Notes: generated by a model from the sequence alone, not told the origin. Positions 1-8,537 are shown, numbered from the stretch's first letter. The stretch is DNA of 64,000 bases from Arthrobacter sp. Bz4 (GCF_003075455.1 NZ_QDAE01000014.1:26710-90709), one strand, 5' to 3'. Program-made: numbers and translations.

Positions 1-2
1 AG

Positions 3-1019
3 AACAGGATGGCGTTGGAGCGCATGCGCACTGTCGACATAGTGCTGTTCGATAAGACCGGCACTCTCACCGAGGGCCGGCACGCCGTCACCGCCACCAC
101 CACGTCCGGAACGATGTCCGATGCGGAAATGTTGGCGTTGGCCGCGGCGGCAGAGTCCGACAGCGAACACCCGGTGGCACGCGCCATCGTCAACGCAGCT
201 ATGGACACGCCTGAAGCGGCGGTGTTCGGTTATCGGGGAAGCGACTTTTCGTCGATGACCGGCCGGGGTGTCCGAGCCACTGTCAACGGGACCGAGGTCA
301 TTGTTGGTGGCCCGAACATGCTCAGGGAACTGCAGTTGGAGACCCCGTCGGACATGAGAGATACCGTCCAGGAATGGATCGGCCGTGGCGCTTCTGTGTT
401 GCATGTGGTCCGTGACGGCACCGTGCTTGGTGCCGTGCGACTCGAGGACCGGGTACGGGATGAGTCCCGGGCCGCGGTGAAAGCGTTGCAGGACCGGGGC
501 GTGAAGGTCGCGATGATTACCGGGGACGCACGCCAGGTGGCGGACGCGGTCGGGACTGAACTCGGTATCGACGAAGTCTTCGCCGACGTACTCCCGCAGG
601 ATAAGGACTCCAAGGTCGCGGAGCTGCAGTCCCGTGGCCTGAAAGTGGCGATGGTCGGCGACGGCGTGAATGACGCCCCCGCACTGGCCCGGGCGGAGGT
701 GGGAATTGCCATTGGCGCCGGGACCGACGTCGCAATGGAATCCGCCGGCGTGGTGCTGGCAGGCAACGATCCACGATCAGTCCTGGCGATGATCGATTTG
801 TCCCGGGCCAGTTATCGGAAGATGATCCAGAACCTGGTCTGGGCGACGGGATACAACCTGATCGCCGTGCCCCTGGCCGCCGGCGTGTTGGCCTTCGCCG
901 GTTTCGTGCTATCGCCCGCGGCGGGAGCAGTGCTCATGAGTATTTCCACCATCGTGGTCGCATTGAACGCGCAACTACTGCGCAGGATCGACCTCAGCCC
1001 CGAACGCTTCACCACCTAA
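3..1019 (+). CDS. copB: Copper-translocating P-type ATPase, C-terminal part (cut by window edge)
   Basis: This is the 3' part (339 codons) of a heavy-metal P1B ATPase; the metal-binding, actuator and first membrane segments lie before the window. It opens just ahead of the phosphorylation motif DKTGT and continues through the nucleotide-binding domain (SEHPVA, MITGD) and the hinge motif GDGVNDAP. The last two membrane helices contain NLVWATGYN and MSISTIVVALNAQLLRR, a signature I associate with CopB-type copper exporters. Such pumps export copper from the cytoplasm using ATP. The DUF305 lipoprotein 82 bases downstream on the same strand fits a copper-stress role. The reading frame is open to the left edge, so the ATG at position 9 is internal. 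Metal specificity cannot be confirmed because the CPx motif is outside the window. Confidence 0.85.
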   Translation, partial: NRMALERMRTVDIVLFDKTGTLTEGRHAVTATTTSGTMSDAEMLALAAAAESDSEHPVARAIVNAAMDTPEAAVFGYRGSDFSSMTGRGVRATVNGTEVIVGGPNMLRELQLETPSDMRDTVQEWIGRGASVLHVVRDGTVLGAVRLEDRVRDESRAAVKALQDRGVKVAMITGDARQVADAVGTELGIDEVFADVLPQDKDSKVAELQSRGLKVAMVGDGVNDAPALARAEVGIAIGAGTDVAMESAGVVLAGNDPRSVLAMIDLSRASYRKMIQNLVWATGYNLIAVPLAAGVLAFAGFVLSPAAGAVLMSISTIVVALNAQLLRRIDLSPERFTT

Positions 1020-1101
1020 GGCTCTCACTCAGCGACGCACCTGCCCTTCGAAGGCACCACTGCAGACTATTCATCAGATATTTCAAAAGGATCAGATCAC
1101 T

Positions 1102-1731
1102 ATGAAGCGTTATCTCTCTTTGCCAGCATTAAGTATTGCCGCCGTTATTAGCGTCGCCGGGTGCAGCAGTGACACCAGCACCCCGGCTGCGGACTCGTCT
1201 GCCTCTGCTGAACAGAGCACTCCCACCGAATCCAGTGCTGTGGTGTCTGCCGAGCACAATCCCGCGGATGCCATGTTCGCCCAGATGATGATTCCTCACC
1301 ACCAGCAGGCGGTGGAGATGAGCGAGATGATGCTTGCCAAAGACGATGTCAGCCCTGAGATTTCGGATCTCGCCACCAGGATCAAGGCTGCGCAGGGTCC
1401 TGAGATCGATATCATGACCGGCTGGCTCGAAGCGTGGGACCGACCGGTCATGCCCGACGGTGGCATGGCTGGGCACGAGATGGGCGGGATGGGTGGGATG
1501 GACGGCATGCTGGATGAAGATCAGATGGCTGATCTGGAAGCGGCCGAGGGTGACGACGCGGTCGGGTTGTTCCTGGAATCCATGATTGAACACCACGACG
1601 GGGCGGTGGAGATGGCCCAGGAGGAAATCGATAACGGGGAGTATCCTGCGGCAATTGCTCTCGCCGAGACCATCATGGAAACCCAGCTCGCCGAAATCCA
1701 GGAAATGGAACAGCTGCTCGCCGAACTCTAA
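1102..1731 (+). CDS. DUF305 family lipoprotein, probably copper related
   Basis: A 209-residue secreted lipoprotein. Residues 1-20 form a signal peptide ending in the lipobox VAGC, so the mature protein would be anchored by a lipidated cysteine outside the membrane. A serine/threonine-rich spacer follows, then a helical DUF305 domain with two His-His motifs (MMIPHHQQAVEM and MIEHHDGAVEM) separated by a methionine/glycine-rich stretch (about residues 112-135). DUF305 is related to ferritin-like four-helix bundles and is often found next to copper resistance genes. The His and Met clusters are plausible metal ligands, but that is inference. It follows the CopB-like ATPase on the same strand and may be co-transcribed or respond to the same signal. 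Confidence 0.85.
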   Translation: MKRYLSLPALSIAAVISVAGCSSDTSTPAADSSASAEQSTPTESSAVVSAEHNPADAMFAQMMIPHHQQAVEMSEMMLAKDDVSPEISDLATRIKAAQGPEIDIMTGWLEAWDRPVMPDGGMAGHEMGGMGGMDGMLDEDQMADLEAAEGDDAVGLFLESMIEHHDGAVEMAQEEIDNGEYPAAIALAETIMETQLAEIQEMEQLLAEL

Positions 1732-1770
1732 CCCTGGTCGGCCGCGCTAATCGATCCGGGGGAGAGGGCC

Positions 1771-2130
1771 TCAGCCGTGGGTGGGCTCGCCGGTGACCCG
1801 GTGGTCAGCAAGATTGAGACCCTCCTGCACGAGCCGGGCCAGGTGTCCATCGACGATGCTGTACACCACGTTGCGGCTCTCCTTGCGGGTGGTCACCAGA
1901 CCGGAAAACCGCAGTTTCGCCAGGTGCTGGCTCACAGATGTCCGTGATGCGCCAGTCTGGTCGACGAGTGAACTGACGTCGTTCGGGGCCTGGGCGAGGA
2001 TCCACAGGAGATGCAGCCGGGTCGGATCGGCGAGCATCCTGAACACCGCTGCGCCAGCCTCGAGGCGGACGTTGTCGGGGGCGCCAGGGTGATGCAGGCT
2101 CGGCGCGGGGCCGCTTTCATGATTGATCAC
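1771..2130 (-). CDS. ArsR/SmtB-family metal-sensing repressor
   Basis: A winged-helix repressor of 119 residues. The helix-turn-helix is clear (DVSSLVDQTGASRTSVSQHL then LRFSGLV, with the wing RKESRNVVYS). The last helix contains D-x-H followed by LARLVQEGLN and LADH. This matches the alpha-5 metal site D-x-H-x10-H-x2-H of SmtB/CzrA/NmtR sensors, except that the third ligand is Leu. A longer frame begins at 2184 but would run 53 bases into the exporter gene. I chose the GTG at 2130, one base after that gene's stop, which leaves a normal ArsR length. It lies downstream of the MFS gene in the same operon and probably represses it until metal binds. Metal identity is unknown. Confidence 0.85.
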   Translation of the reverse strand: MINHESGPAPSLHHPGAPDNVRLEAGAAVFRMLADPTRLHLLWILAQAPNDVSSLVDQTGASRTSVSQHLAKLRFSGLVTTRKESRNVVYSIVDGHLARLVQEGLNLADHRVTGEPTHG

Positions 2131-2131
2131 G

Positions 2132-3412
2132 TTACCGGGCCTGCTGTCTAACCGAAACCTTAGGCGGACATGGGTGCTGGTCATCGGGCCACAACCGCAA
2201 CGCGGCCACCGTCCCCAGCGTGGCGAGAGCAGAAAGGACTACTGCCGCGGCCGGTTGTCCCCACCCCGCACCAACCCAACCTGCGATCGGGTAGGTGACG
2301 ATGAAGCAGGCGTGTGACAGGGAGAACTGTGCGGTGAAGAGGTAACTACGGGTGCGGTCGGTGGCGGCGCGCCGGAGCAGCCGCGCCGACGGCGTATTGA
2401 TCATTGAGGTGCCCGCGCCCAGTACCATCCACAGAGCGAGAAGTAACAGCCAGGATTGTTCGGTCCAGGCGATCACCGCGGCCGCGGCGATCGCGAGCGC
2501 CAGAATAACGCCGCCCCGAACCATCATGGTGCGGTCCGTCACCCGCTCAAGGATCCGTGGAGCGGCTAGCGCAACGACCATTGAGCCAGCGCCATAGCAG
2601 GCGAGGGCCACAGCCAGATCAGTAGTGGACCCACCAAATACGTCCAGGGCGTAGACGACGGTATTGACCAGCACCAAAGCCGTCCCGGAGGCCACCACAA
2701 GGTTCAAAGCCATCAAGCCCCGGAGGGACGGGTTGCCGAGGAATATTCGCGTACCCAAAGTGGTCCGGTGTAGTAGAGATCCGGTTCGATCCAATGCCGG
2801 TATCCGCGGCAGCGCGGTGGTAAGCACAATTATCGCGGAGAGCAAGAATCCGGCCATCGTCCCGACGAACAGGTTGTGGTAGCTCATGACCGTCAACAAC
2901 ACCGCTGCGATCAGCGGGCTAAGCAGCGACTCCAGATCGTAGGCCAAACGAGAGAGCGACAGGGCTCGGGTGTAATCTTTCTCCTTCGGCAGAATCACCG
3001 GTATGAGAGCCTGAAATGCCGGAGTGAACGTGGCGGATGCGGATTGCAGGAGGAATACCAGCACATAAATCTGCCAGACCTGGTCAATGAAGGGTAATGC
3101 GAGTGCGATGGCCGCGCGCATCAGATCCGCCGCGACAAGAACCGTTTTGCGGGGTAACCGCTGAACCAGGGCAGCCATTATCGGAGCGACGAAAACGTAG
3201 GCCAGCATTTTGATAGTCAACGCGGTGCCCAACACCGCACCGGCCTTCCCGCCGGCCAGATCAAAAGCCAACAGGCCTAGTGCCACAGTCAGCAAACCCG
3301 TGCCTAAGAGTGCAAGAATCTGTGCCGTGAACAGCCTCCGATAGGCGACAACCCGGAGAACCTCAAGCATGCGAATCCTGTCCATCAAACCTGCACTGAA
3401 GACCTGTCTCAT
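2132..3412 (-). CDS. MFS exporter, probable metal efflux
   Basis: A 426-residue major facilitator protein with about 12 hydrophobic segments and the usual inter-helix basic loops (for example RLPRKTVLVAADLMRA after helix 2 and LERVTDRTMM between helices 8 and 9). No periplasmic binding or ATPase domain is present, so transport would be driven by the proton gradient. The next gene on the strand is an ArsR-type sensor that starts one base after this stop. That arrangement is typical of inducible exporters of metals or metalloids. The substrate cannot be read from sequence; nickel, cobalt or zinc would suit the sensor's partial alpha-5 site. An imperfect inverted repeat lies just upstream of the start. 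Confidence 0.8.
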   Translation of the reverse strand: MRQVFSAGLMDRIRMLEVLRVVAYRRLFTAQILALLGTGLLTVALGLLAFDLAGGKAGAVLGTALTIKMLAYVFVAPIMAALVQRLPRKTVLVAADLMRAAIALALPFIDQVWQIYVLVFLLQSASATFTPAFQALIPVILPKEKDYTRALSLSRLAYDLESLLSPLIAAVLLTVMSYHNLFVGTMAGFLLSAIIVLTTALPRIPALDRTGSLLHRTTLGTRIFLGNPSLRGLMALNLVVASGTALVLVNTVVYALDVFGGSTTDLAVALACYGAGSMVVALAAPRILERVTDRTMMVRGGVILALAIAAAAVIAWTEQSWLLLLALWMVLGAGTSMINTPSARLLRRAATDRTRSYLFTAQFSLSHACFIVTYPIAGWVGAGWGQPAAAVVLSALATLGTVAALRLWPDDQHPCPPKVSVRQQAR

Positions 3413-3426
3413 CTAGATATAGCATT

Positions 3427-3448
3427 AAGTGCACACACATGCACACTT
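3427..3448. promoter_or_regulatory. Candidate ArsR operator upstream of the MFS exporter
   Basis: AAGTG and CACTT arms are separated by 12 bases rich in GCACAC units, 15 bases before the exporter start codon. ArsR-family repressors bind imperfect inverted repeats at such positions. The match is only in the outer arms, so this is a weak proposal. Confidence 0.3.
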
Positions 3449-3611
3449 GATTCAGAACAGGCTCACCCCAGGTGCGGGGCCAAAGGTTGACAGAGCTGTT
3501 TTCTGGTATCCGTGTGGATACTGCCAACAACATCTAGATCGCCCGCATCGGGTGATGCTCAAGCGATTTGCCCGAGCGATACTGGCCAAACCAACGGAGC
3601 CGGAGGGCGGA

Positions 3612-4745
3612 ATGGTGTGGTGGCGTAGAAGAATTCGGCCCGATCCCGGTCTCGCTGTCGCTGAACCGACCGAAATTCGCTCCGAACCACGGGCCGGTGA
3701 GGTATCCGCTCGGTCGTACAGGTCGGCGGCCATTCTCGCCGGGCTGGGTGGGGCCACGGTCACGGTGTTCGGCATCTCCGCCATTCAGGGGTTCTTTGCC
3801 CCAGTATTTCTGGCGCTGATCCTCACAATTTGTGCGCATCCGCTGCGACTCACGCTTGAACGCCATGGAACACCCCAGGGGGTCGCCACCGGCACCGTCA
3901 TTGCAGCGGTCTTTGCTCTGCTTGCCGCATTCGTAGCGGCGCTCGTGGTGGCGTTCGCGCAGTTCGCAGCCCTCCTGCCACAGTACGCTTCGCAGATCGA
4001 GGAGATCGGTCAAACGATCGCCAACATGCTGGCTGCGACCGGGCTCGATCAACAACAGATCCAGGCGGCCGTTTCAAATCTGGATTCGGGAAGAATCGTC
4101 GCCGTTATCGGTGGCATCCTCGGTTCGGTCACGGGCATGGCCTTCGCACTTGTCATCATCCTCACCACGCTCATCCTGATGGCTATGGACGCGACATCTA
4201 TCCCGAAAGTCCTCAGTGAATTGGAGCCGGAACACCCCGCTGTGGTTGAGGCTCTGCAGTCCTTTGCGATCGGTGTGCGGAAGTATATGGTCGCCACCAC
4301 CGGTCTGGGGATCGCCCAGGGGGTTCTCAACTGGTTGGCACTTTTGCTGCTCGGTGTGCCGGGCGCTTTTCTTTGGGGTCTACTGGCGTTCATCTGCAGC
4401 TTCATCCCGAACATCGGCTACTTCATCGCAATCATTCCTCCGCTGGTGTTCGGCTTTTTCGTTGGTGGGTGGAGTACCGTCGTCGCGGTCGTCGTCGTCT
4501 ACGGAGTGATCAACCTCGTTGTGCAATCGATAATCCAACCCAGGATCGTGGGGAATGCGGTCGCCCTCAGCCAGACCGTCACCTTTGTCTCCGTTCTGTT
4601 CTGGGCGGTGGTCATCGGCCCAATCGGGGCAATTCTGGCGATCCCGCTCACCCTGCTAGTCCGCACAGTCCTGATCGACTCCAACCCGGCTGCACAGTGG
4701 TGGCGGCCCATCATCGGTGGCTTCAGCCAGAAACGGGACCCATAA
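3612..4745 (+). CDS. AI-2E family transporter (YdiK/PerM type permease)
   Basis: A 377-residue integral membrane protein of the AI-2E family (PF01594). After a charged N-terminal tail of about 35 residues it shows around eight hydrophobic segments with the family hallmarks: the paired helices at AILAGLG…FFAPVFLALILTI, the long central amphipathic part, and a C-terminal block with PRIVGNAVALSQTVTFVSVLFW and IGAILAIPLT. Members export small molecules or act in Na+(Li+)/H+ exchange; the substrate here is unknown. The frame is open back to 3429, but only the ATG at 3612 has a good ribosome site (GGAGG, 5 bases before it), and the extra residues upstream look unlike the family. It is divergent from the metal exporter. 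Confidence 0.85.
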   Translation: MVWWRRRIRPDPGLAVAEPTEIRSEPRAGEVSARSYRSAAILAGLGGATVTVFGISAIQGFFAPVFLALILTICAHPLRLTLERHGTPQGVATGTVIAAVFALLAAFVAALVVAFAQFAALLPQYASQIEEIGQTIANMLAATGLDQQQIQAAVSNLDSGRIVAVIGGILGSVTGMAFALVIILTTLILMAMDATSIPKVLSELEPEHPAVVEALQSFAIGVRKYMVATTGLGIAQGVLNWLALLLLGVPGAFLWGLLAFICSFIPNIGYFIAIIPPLVFGFFVGGWSTVVAVVVVYGVINLVVQSIIQPRIVGNAVALSQTVTFVSVLFWAVVIGPIGAILAIPLTLLVRTVLIDSNPAAQWWRPIIGGFSQKRDP

Positions 4746-4756
4746 TTGGCCCACCT

Positions 4757-4777
4757 GGTGCCCTTTTCTGGGGCACC
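4757..4777 (+). terminator. Stem-loop after the AI-2E permease gene
   Basis: GGTGCCC pairs with GGGCACC around a 7-base loop, 11 bases after the permease stop and before the next gene. There is no T run, so termination would be weak or factor dependent. Confidence 0.35.
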
Positions 4778-4824
4778 GGGAGTCCTATGATTGGCGCAGA
4801 CCTATTCGGATGCGAAGGAGACTG

Positions 4825-5382
4825 ATGGCAAAGCTCATCTACTCAATGATCACATCGCTTGACGGTTACGCAGAGGCAGCGAAGGGCGACATTGGCCGAG
4901 GAGCAGAAGATCAGGAAGTGCATACTTTTATCGGGGATATCTTCCGCCCCGTCCGCACCTTCCTCTACGGCCGGCGGATGTACGAGACGATGGTCTTCTG
5001 GGAGACAGCACACGCAGAGCCGGATGTGCCGCCGCATATAGTGCAGTACGCCCGCGACTGGCAGGCCGCAGAGAAGGTCGTTTACTCCACAACACTAGAG
5101 TCGGTGTCCAGCACAAAGACCCGGATCCAGAGAACCTTCGATCCGGAGATGGTGCGCAGGCTCAAGGCCGAGTCTGATCACGACCTCAGCGTTGATGGTC
5201 CAAACCTCGCGGCCCAGGCCATTGCGGCTGGCCTGGTGGATGAGTATCACCTGTTCATCACCACCAGCGTGGTGGGCGGCGGCAAACGGTTCTTTCCCAC
5301 CGGTGTGCGACTGGACCTGGAGTTGGTTCAGGAACGTGCGTTCTCCACTGGGCTCATCTACGCCCGCTATCGAACGCGCTGA
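4825..5382 (+). CDS. Dihydrofolate reductase-like protein (RibD C-terminal domain)
   Basis: A 185-residue protein of the RibD C-terminal/DHFR-like fold, a group of NAD(P)H-dependent reductases that often stand alone in actinobacteria. Typical elements are the opening strand LIYSMITSLDGY, the segment FLYGRRMYETM that parallels the nucleotide-binding helix of DHFR, DLSVDGPNLAAQAIAAGLVDEYHLF in the second half, and GGGKRFFP near the end. The ATG at 4825 is preceded by GGAG at good spacing; an in-frame start at 4717 would overlap the permease gene and has no support. It is probably not the cell's folate or riboflavin enzyme, since such single-domain proteins are usually of unassigned substrate. 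Confidence 0.85.
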   Translation: MAKLIYSMITSLDGYAEAAKGDIGRGAEDQEVHTFIGDIFRPVRTFLYGRRMYETMVFWETAHAEPDVPPHIVQYARDWQAAEKVVYSTTLESVSSTKTRIQRTFDPEMVRRLKAESDHDLSVDGPNLAAQAIAAGLVDEYHLFITTSVVGGGKRFFPTGVRLDLELVQERAFSTGLIYARYRTR

Positions 5383-5404
5383 AGCCTCCCCTGGGGGATG
5401 CCAC

Positions 5405-6484
5405 TCACCAGCCGCCTCGTGTGGGCGTGTGACCCTTGCGGGCGTCGTCGGGCATTGCCATTTCTGCTCGCAGACCAAGAAGTCGAATGGGACGACCCGC
5501 CTCGATCCCGCTTGCGAGATCCGCTGTACGCGCAAGTATCTCGTTTCGATCTGATGTCGCAGAGATCCTCCGTGCGTGGGTCTTGGTGAAGAACGGTGCG
5601 TACCTCACCTTGAGGGTGAGGCCAACAACTGGCCGTCCCTCGGCCGATGCCGATACCTCTGTCATGACCCGCAGCGCGAGCTCCTGCACGGCGTCATTAA
5701 TGTGAACGGGGTCGGTTAGGTCCTGTTGGAAGGTGGTTTCGCGGCTGTGTCCTCGGGCAACCCAGGGAGTGTCATCCACAACGCTGGTGCCGTCCCCGCG
5801 TCCAAGCTCCGCGTACCAGGGCCCCATTTTTGGACCAAACTCCGGGACGAGACCTTCGGGGTCGGACGCACCAAGTTCGGCCACGGTGGTGATACCGAGT
5901 TTGGCCAGCCGGCCGGAGACTTTGGTGCCAACGCCCCAAAGGTCCTTCGTCGGTCGAGTTCCCATGACGTCGAGCCAATTTTTCGCGGTGAGACGGAAGA
6001 CGCCCGCCGGTTTACCGAAACCGGTGGCGACCTTGGCTCGAACCAGTGTGTCCCCGATGCCGACGCTGCAACGGAGCCGAGTTTGATCCAATACAGCGGC
6101 TTGCAGCCGACGGGTGTAGGCTTCTGGATCGTCGGTCTCAATACCAACAAAGGCTTCATCCCAGCCCAGCACCTGCACTGTGGCACCCGATTGGCCCCGC
6201 AGGGTGGTCATCACCGTTTCAGACGCAGCAAGATAGGCTGCCTGGTCGACGGGCAGAATGACCGCCTGGGGTGCTTTCCTGGCGGCAACGCGGAGGGGCA
6301 TCCCCGATCCGACGCCGAATGCCCTGGCTTCGTAGGATGCGGTCGACACCACGGCTCGTTCCGCCGGATCGCCCCTACCCCCGACGATGATCGGTTTGCC
6401 TGCGAGTTCCGGGCGACGCAACACTTCGACCGCCGCGATGAACTGATCGAGGTCGACGTGCAACACCCAGTACACTCCGCTCAC
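5405..6484 (-). CDS. dinB: Y-family DNA polymerase, DinB/Pol IV type
   Basis: A 359-residue translesion polymerase. The palm begins at once with HVDLDQFIAAVE, carrying the first catalytic aspartates (Asp11, Asp13), and the second metal motif is GWDEAFVG near residue 107. That motif replaces the more common SIDEAYLD, as seen in a set of actinobacterial DinB proteins. It is followed by the helix-hairpin-helix region (GVGTKVSGRLAKLGITTVAEL) and the little-finger domain. The C-terminal tail (KGHTPTRGGW) shows no obvious QxxLF-type clamp-binding motif. It starts with GTG at 6484 and has no close operon partner. Expected role: error-prone bypass of damaged bases. The paralogous UmuC-type polymerase lies at 34.8 kb. 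Confidence 0.9.
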   Translation of the reverse strand: MSGVYWVLHVDLDQFIAAVEVLRRPELAGKPIIVGGRGDPAERAVVSTASYEARAFGVGSGMPLRVAARKAPQAVILPVDQAAYLAASETVMTTLRGQSGATVQVLGWDEAFVGIETDDPEAYTRRLQAAVLDQTRLRCSVGIGDTLVRAKVATGFGKPAGVFRLTAKNWLDVMGTRPTKDLWGVGTKVSGRLAKLGITTVAELGASDPEGLVPEFGPKMGPWYAELGRGDGTSVVDDTPWVARGHSRETTFQQDLTDPVHINDAVQELALRVMTEVSASAEGRPVVGLTLKVRYAPFFTKTHARRISATSDRNEILARTADLASGIEAGRPIRLLGLRAEMAMPDDARKGHTPTRGGW

Positions 6485-6530
6485 ACCTGATGTGTCCGAC
6501 AGGAACGGCGGGAAATCCTGGAATCCGACA

Positions 6531-7250
6531 CTAGACAGTGAGAGAGCGGTTCAGTACAGCTTGCGCCGTCTCCCGCAGATTCTTATTGTTCGAGCGGGCG
6601 TGGTTACGAAGTCGACGGAATGCCTCGTTAGTGCCAATGTCATCGATGTGGGCAATCATGCCCTTGGCCTGCTCAATGACGATCCGACTGTTCAGGGCGT
6701 CCTGCAGTTGCTGATTGACGACGGCGGATTCTGACGCCGTCTTTTTCTGCAGGATGCTGATGGTGGACACGTCAGCCAAGGCCTGCCCAATCGCAACGTC
6801 TTCGTCGGACAGCTCCCCGGTTTCAGTCCGAAACAGGTTCATCGCGCCAATAGTCCGCCCCTGCAACCTCATTGGGAAGGCATGGACCGAACGGAACCCC
6901 TGGGTCGCGGCGGCCCTCCTGAAGTCTGGCCACCGATCTTCAGTCCCGGCGATGTCACGGACGGTCACGGGTACCCCGGTGACATAGCAGTCAACGCACG
7001 GCCTTGCTCCAGATTCCTGTTGCAGCGCCTCGACCAGTTGGCTCTCCTCGCTGGTTGACGCGAGCACCTGCAGGACGCCGTCCGGGCCAGCCAGCATTAG
7101 CCCGGCGGCGGCGGCGTCGAGCAATTCAACAGACTCTTCAACGAGAGTATGCAGCAGCTCCAACACGTCATAGTCACCCACGAGCGTGTCCGCAATCTTG
7201 ACGAACGCTGCACTGACCCGAATCGAGCGGGTCTCGATTTCCATGGGCAC
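6531..7250 (-). CDS. GAF and ANTAR domain regulator
   Basis: A 239-residue protein with an N-terminal GAF sensor domain (about residues 20-165, including RPCVDCYVTGVPVTVRDI and FPMRLQGRTIGAMNLF) and a C-terminal ANTAR domain (about 175-235: LNSRIVIEQAKGMIA, TNEAFRRLRNHAR, NLRETAQAVL). ANTAR domains bind paired RNA hairpins and act as transcription antiterminators, and GAF domains sense small ligands or redox state. The two cysteines in RPCVDC could serve redox sensing, but that is inference. It lies 26 bases downstream of a second GAF-ANTAR gene on the same strand and is probably co-transcribed. Confidence 0.88.
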   Translation of the reverse strand: MPMEIETRSIRVSAAFVKIADTLVGDYDVLELLHTLVEESVELLDAAAAGLMLAGPDGVLQVLASTSEESQLVEALQQESGARPCVDCYVTGVPVTVRDIAGTEDRWPDFRRAAATQGFRSVHAFPMRLQGRTIGAMNLFRTETGELSDEDVAIGQALADVSTISILQKKTASESAVVNQQLQDALNSRIVIEQAKGMIAHIDDIGTNEAFRRLRNHARSNNKNLRETAQAVLNRSLTV

Positions 7251-7276
7251 ATGCTAACAAATCTGGCGTTAATTGC

Positions 7277-7951
7277 TCACCCTATTTGCAAACTGAAATC
7301 CAGTTGCCTGCTCAGCACGGAGTCGCAGGTTGCGCGAAGCGTGGATCCGCTGGCAAACGCGTGGGCTCGCAGCATCATCAGCGCATCGGCAGCCGACCCG
7401 CCGGTTTGCGCCAACACCATGCCGGTTGCCTGATGTATCTCACGTCGTGAGAGCAACGAGCCGGCCTGGACTGAGTCACCGGCGGACTCAAGCGTCAGTA
7501 TGCTGCGCAGCAGGGACCACGCCGCCCTGTCGCTGAGCGAGCTTGCCACAGTGAGATCGCTATTGCTGAGAGGTCCGGGGTCAAAACTATAGAGTTCAAC
7601 CACGCCAATGTTCATGGCACCAACGACCAACGGGAAGACGAAGAGCGCCTGCGCGTCCGTCGCCAGGAGAGCCTTCCCAAACACGGGCCAATTCTCGTGG
7701 GATGCGCGACGCACCTGGGGTATCAATATTGGTGTCCGAGACCGGATAGCCGCCCACCGTGGACCTTCCCCCAGGTCGAACTGCAATTCATCCAGTTCCC
7801 CTGAAAGGGTGTCAGTAGCGCACAGCGTTGTTTCTTGAAGGGACCCGCCGAGCGCAGATAACGCGGCTCCGGTCACCGGCAGCGCGTCCAGATAGGACGC
7901 ACAGACGTTGGAACCTAACTGTTCCAGCTCGGCCACGTTTCCGTTAGCCAT
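7277..7951 (-). CDS. GAF and ANTAR domain regulator (second copy)
   Basis: A 224-residue GAF-ANTAR protein, a diverged paralogue of its downstream neighbour. The GAF part spans about residues 5-145 (DLGEGPRWAAI, FPLVVGAMNIGVVELYS) and the ANTAR part about 155-215 (SRREIHQATGMVLAQTG, DALMMLRAHAFASGSTLRATCDSVL). The frame stays open to 8200, but residues before the ATG at 7951 look like untranslated sequence, so I begin there; a GTG at 7969 is an alternative. No strong ribosome site is visible. Likely role: RNA-binding antiterminator controlled by a GAF-bound signal. Targets cannot be named. Confidence 0.85.
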   Translation of the reverse strand: MANGNVAELEQLGSNVCASYLDALPVTGAALSALGGSLQETTLCATDTLSGELDELQFDLGEGPRWAAIRSRTPILIPQVRRASHENWPVFGKALLATDAQALFVFPLVVGAMNIGVVELYSFDPGPLSNSDLTVASSLSDRAAWSLLRSILTLESAGDSVQAGSLLSRREIHQATGMVLAQTGGSAADALMMLRAHAFASGSTLRATCDSVLSRQLDFSLQIG

Positions 7952-8174
7952 CGCCCGCACACTCTTCACCCCAAAGAGCCCCAAAGGACATCTTCTCCAC
8001 CCTTCCCCGGGTCGTTCTCCTAGCCAAAGGAACGACGAACGGATTGAACTGGCGCCAGCCCCTATTCTAGTCTCGACGGACCCACCCGGCACAGTCTTAT
8101 CCTCCCCATAATTGGGGCGGGCCGTCCAGTGGGGAAGCGGACTTTGGACCTCTTGTGCGGTACCGAAGCGTCGC

Positions 8175-8204
8175 ATCGTCGTCAACAGTATCGTCGTCAA
8201 CAGT
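8175..8204. repeat. Two tandem copies of a 15-base unit
   Basis: ATCGTCGTCAACAGT occurs twice without a gap, upstream of the hydrolase relic. It looks like a small duplication in decaying non-coding DNA. Confidence 0.8.
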
Positions 8205-8274
8205 GAGGCTCAGTGTAGACCGTGGAGATGTGGGTGACCCAGTCCAGGGCTGAGTCGCTCTAGGTCGACTCAAA

Positions 8275-8515
8275 GCTCAGGTTCCGACGCTCCAGGAGGC
8301 AGGGTATCGAGTCATCACCTACGACGGTAACTCAATACCTCATGCAGACCGACGAGAATCCCGATGGGCCGTTGACCAAGGACGTCGCGGCCGGGATGAC
8401 CCAAGACTTGACGAAAGATGAGGAAAGTTTCTGCGACAAGGGTGCGCCGGATGGCTGCAACGTCAGCCATCCGGACGAGTGGAACAACGCCCTGATTTCG
8501 TTCGTGCAGAGGTCA
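8275..8515 (+). pseudogene. Relic of a non-heme haloperoxidase-like alpha/beta hydrolase
   Basis: Three pieces of one family are recognisable in order. Positions 8275-8325 (frame 1) encode AQVPTLQEAGYRVITYD, the strand before the usual DRRGFG turn. Positions 8333-8437 (frame 2) encode QYLMQTDENPDGPL… and LTKDEESF, a mid-protein segment. Positions 8438-8515 encode KGAPDGCNVSHPDEWNNALI, the end of the fold, in which the usual catalytic GAPH has become GAPD. Between the pieces most of the gene, including the nucleophile motif, is missing, and the first join changes frame. Upstream, 8250-8274 still hints at the LSGRSW region in a third frame. The gene is therefore dead through at least two deletions plus decay. 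Confidence 0.7.
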
Positions 8516-8537
8516 GTAGCCGAAAGCAACACCATGC

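Noticed and set aside
3429..3611. N-terminal extension of the AI-2E permease from GTG 3429
   Set aside because: The extra 61 residues do not look like the family, and the only good ribosome site (GGAGG) lies before the ATG at 3612.
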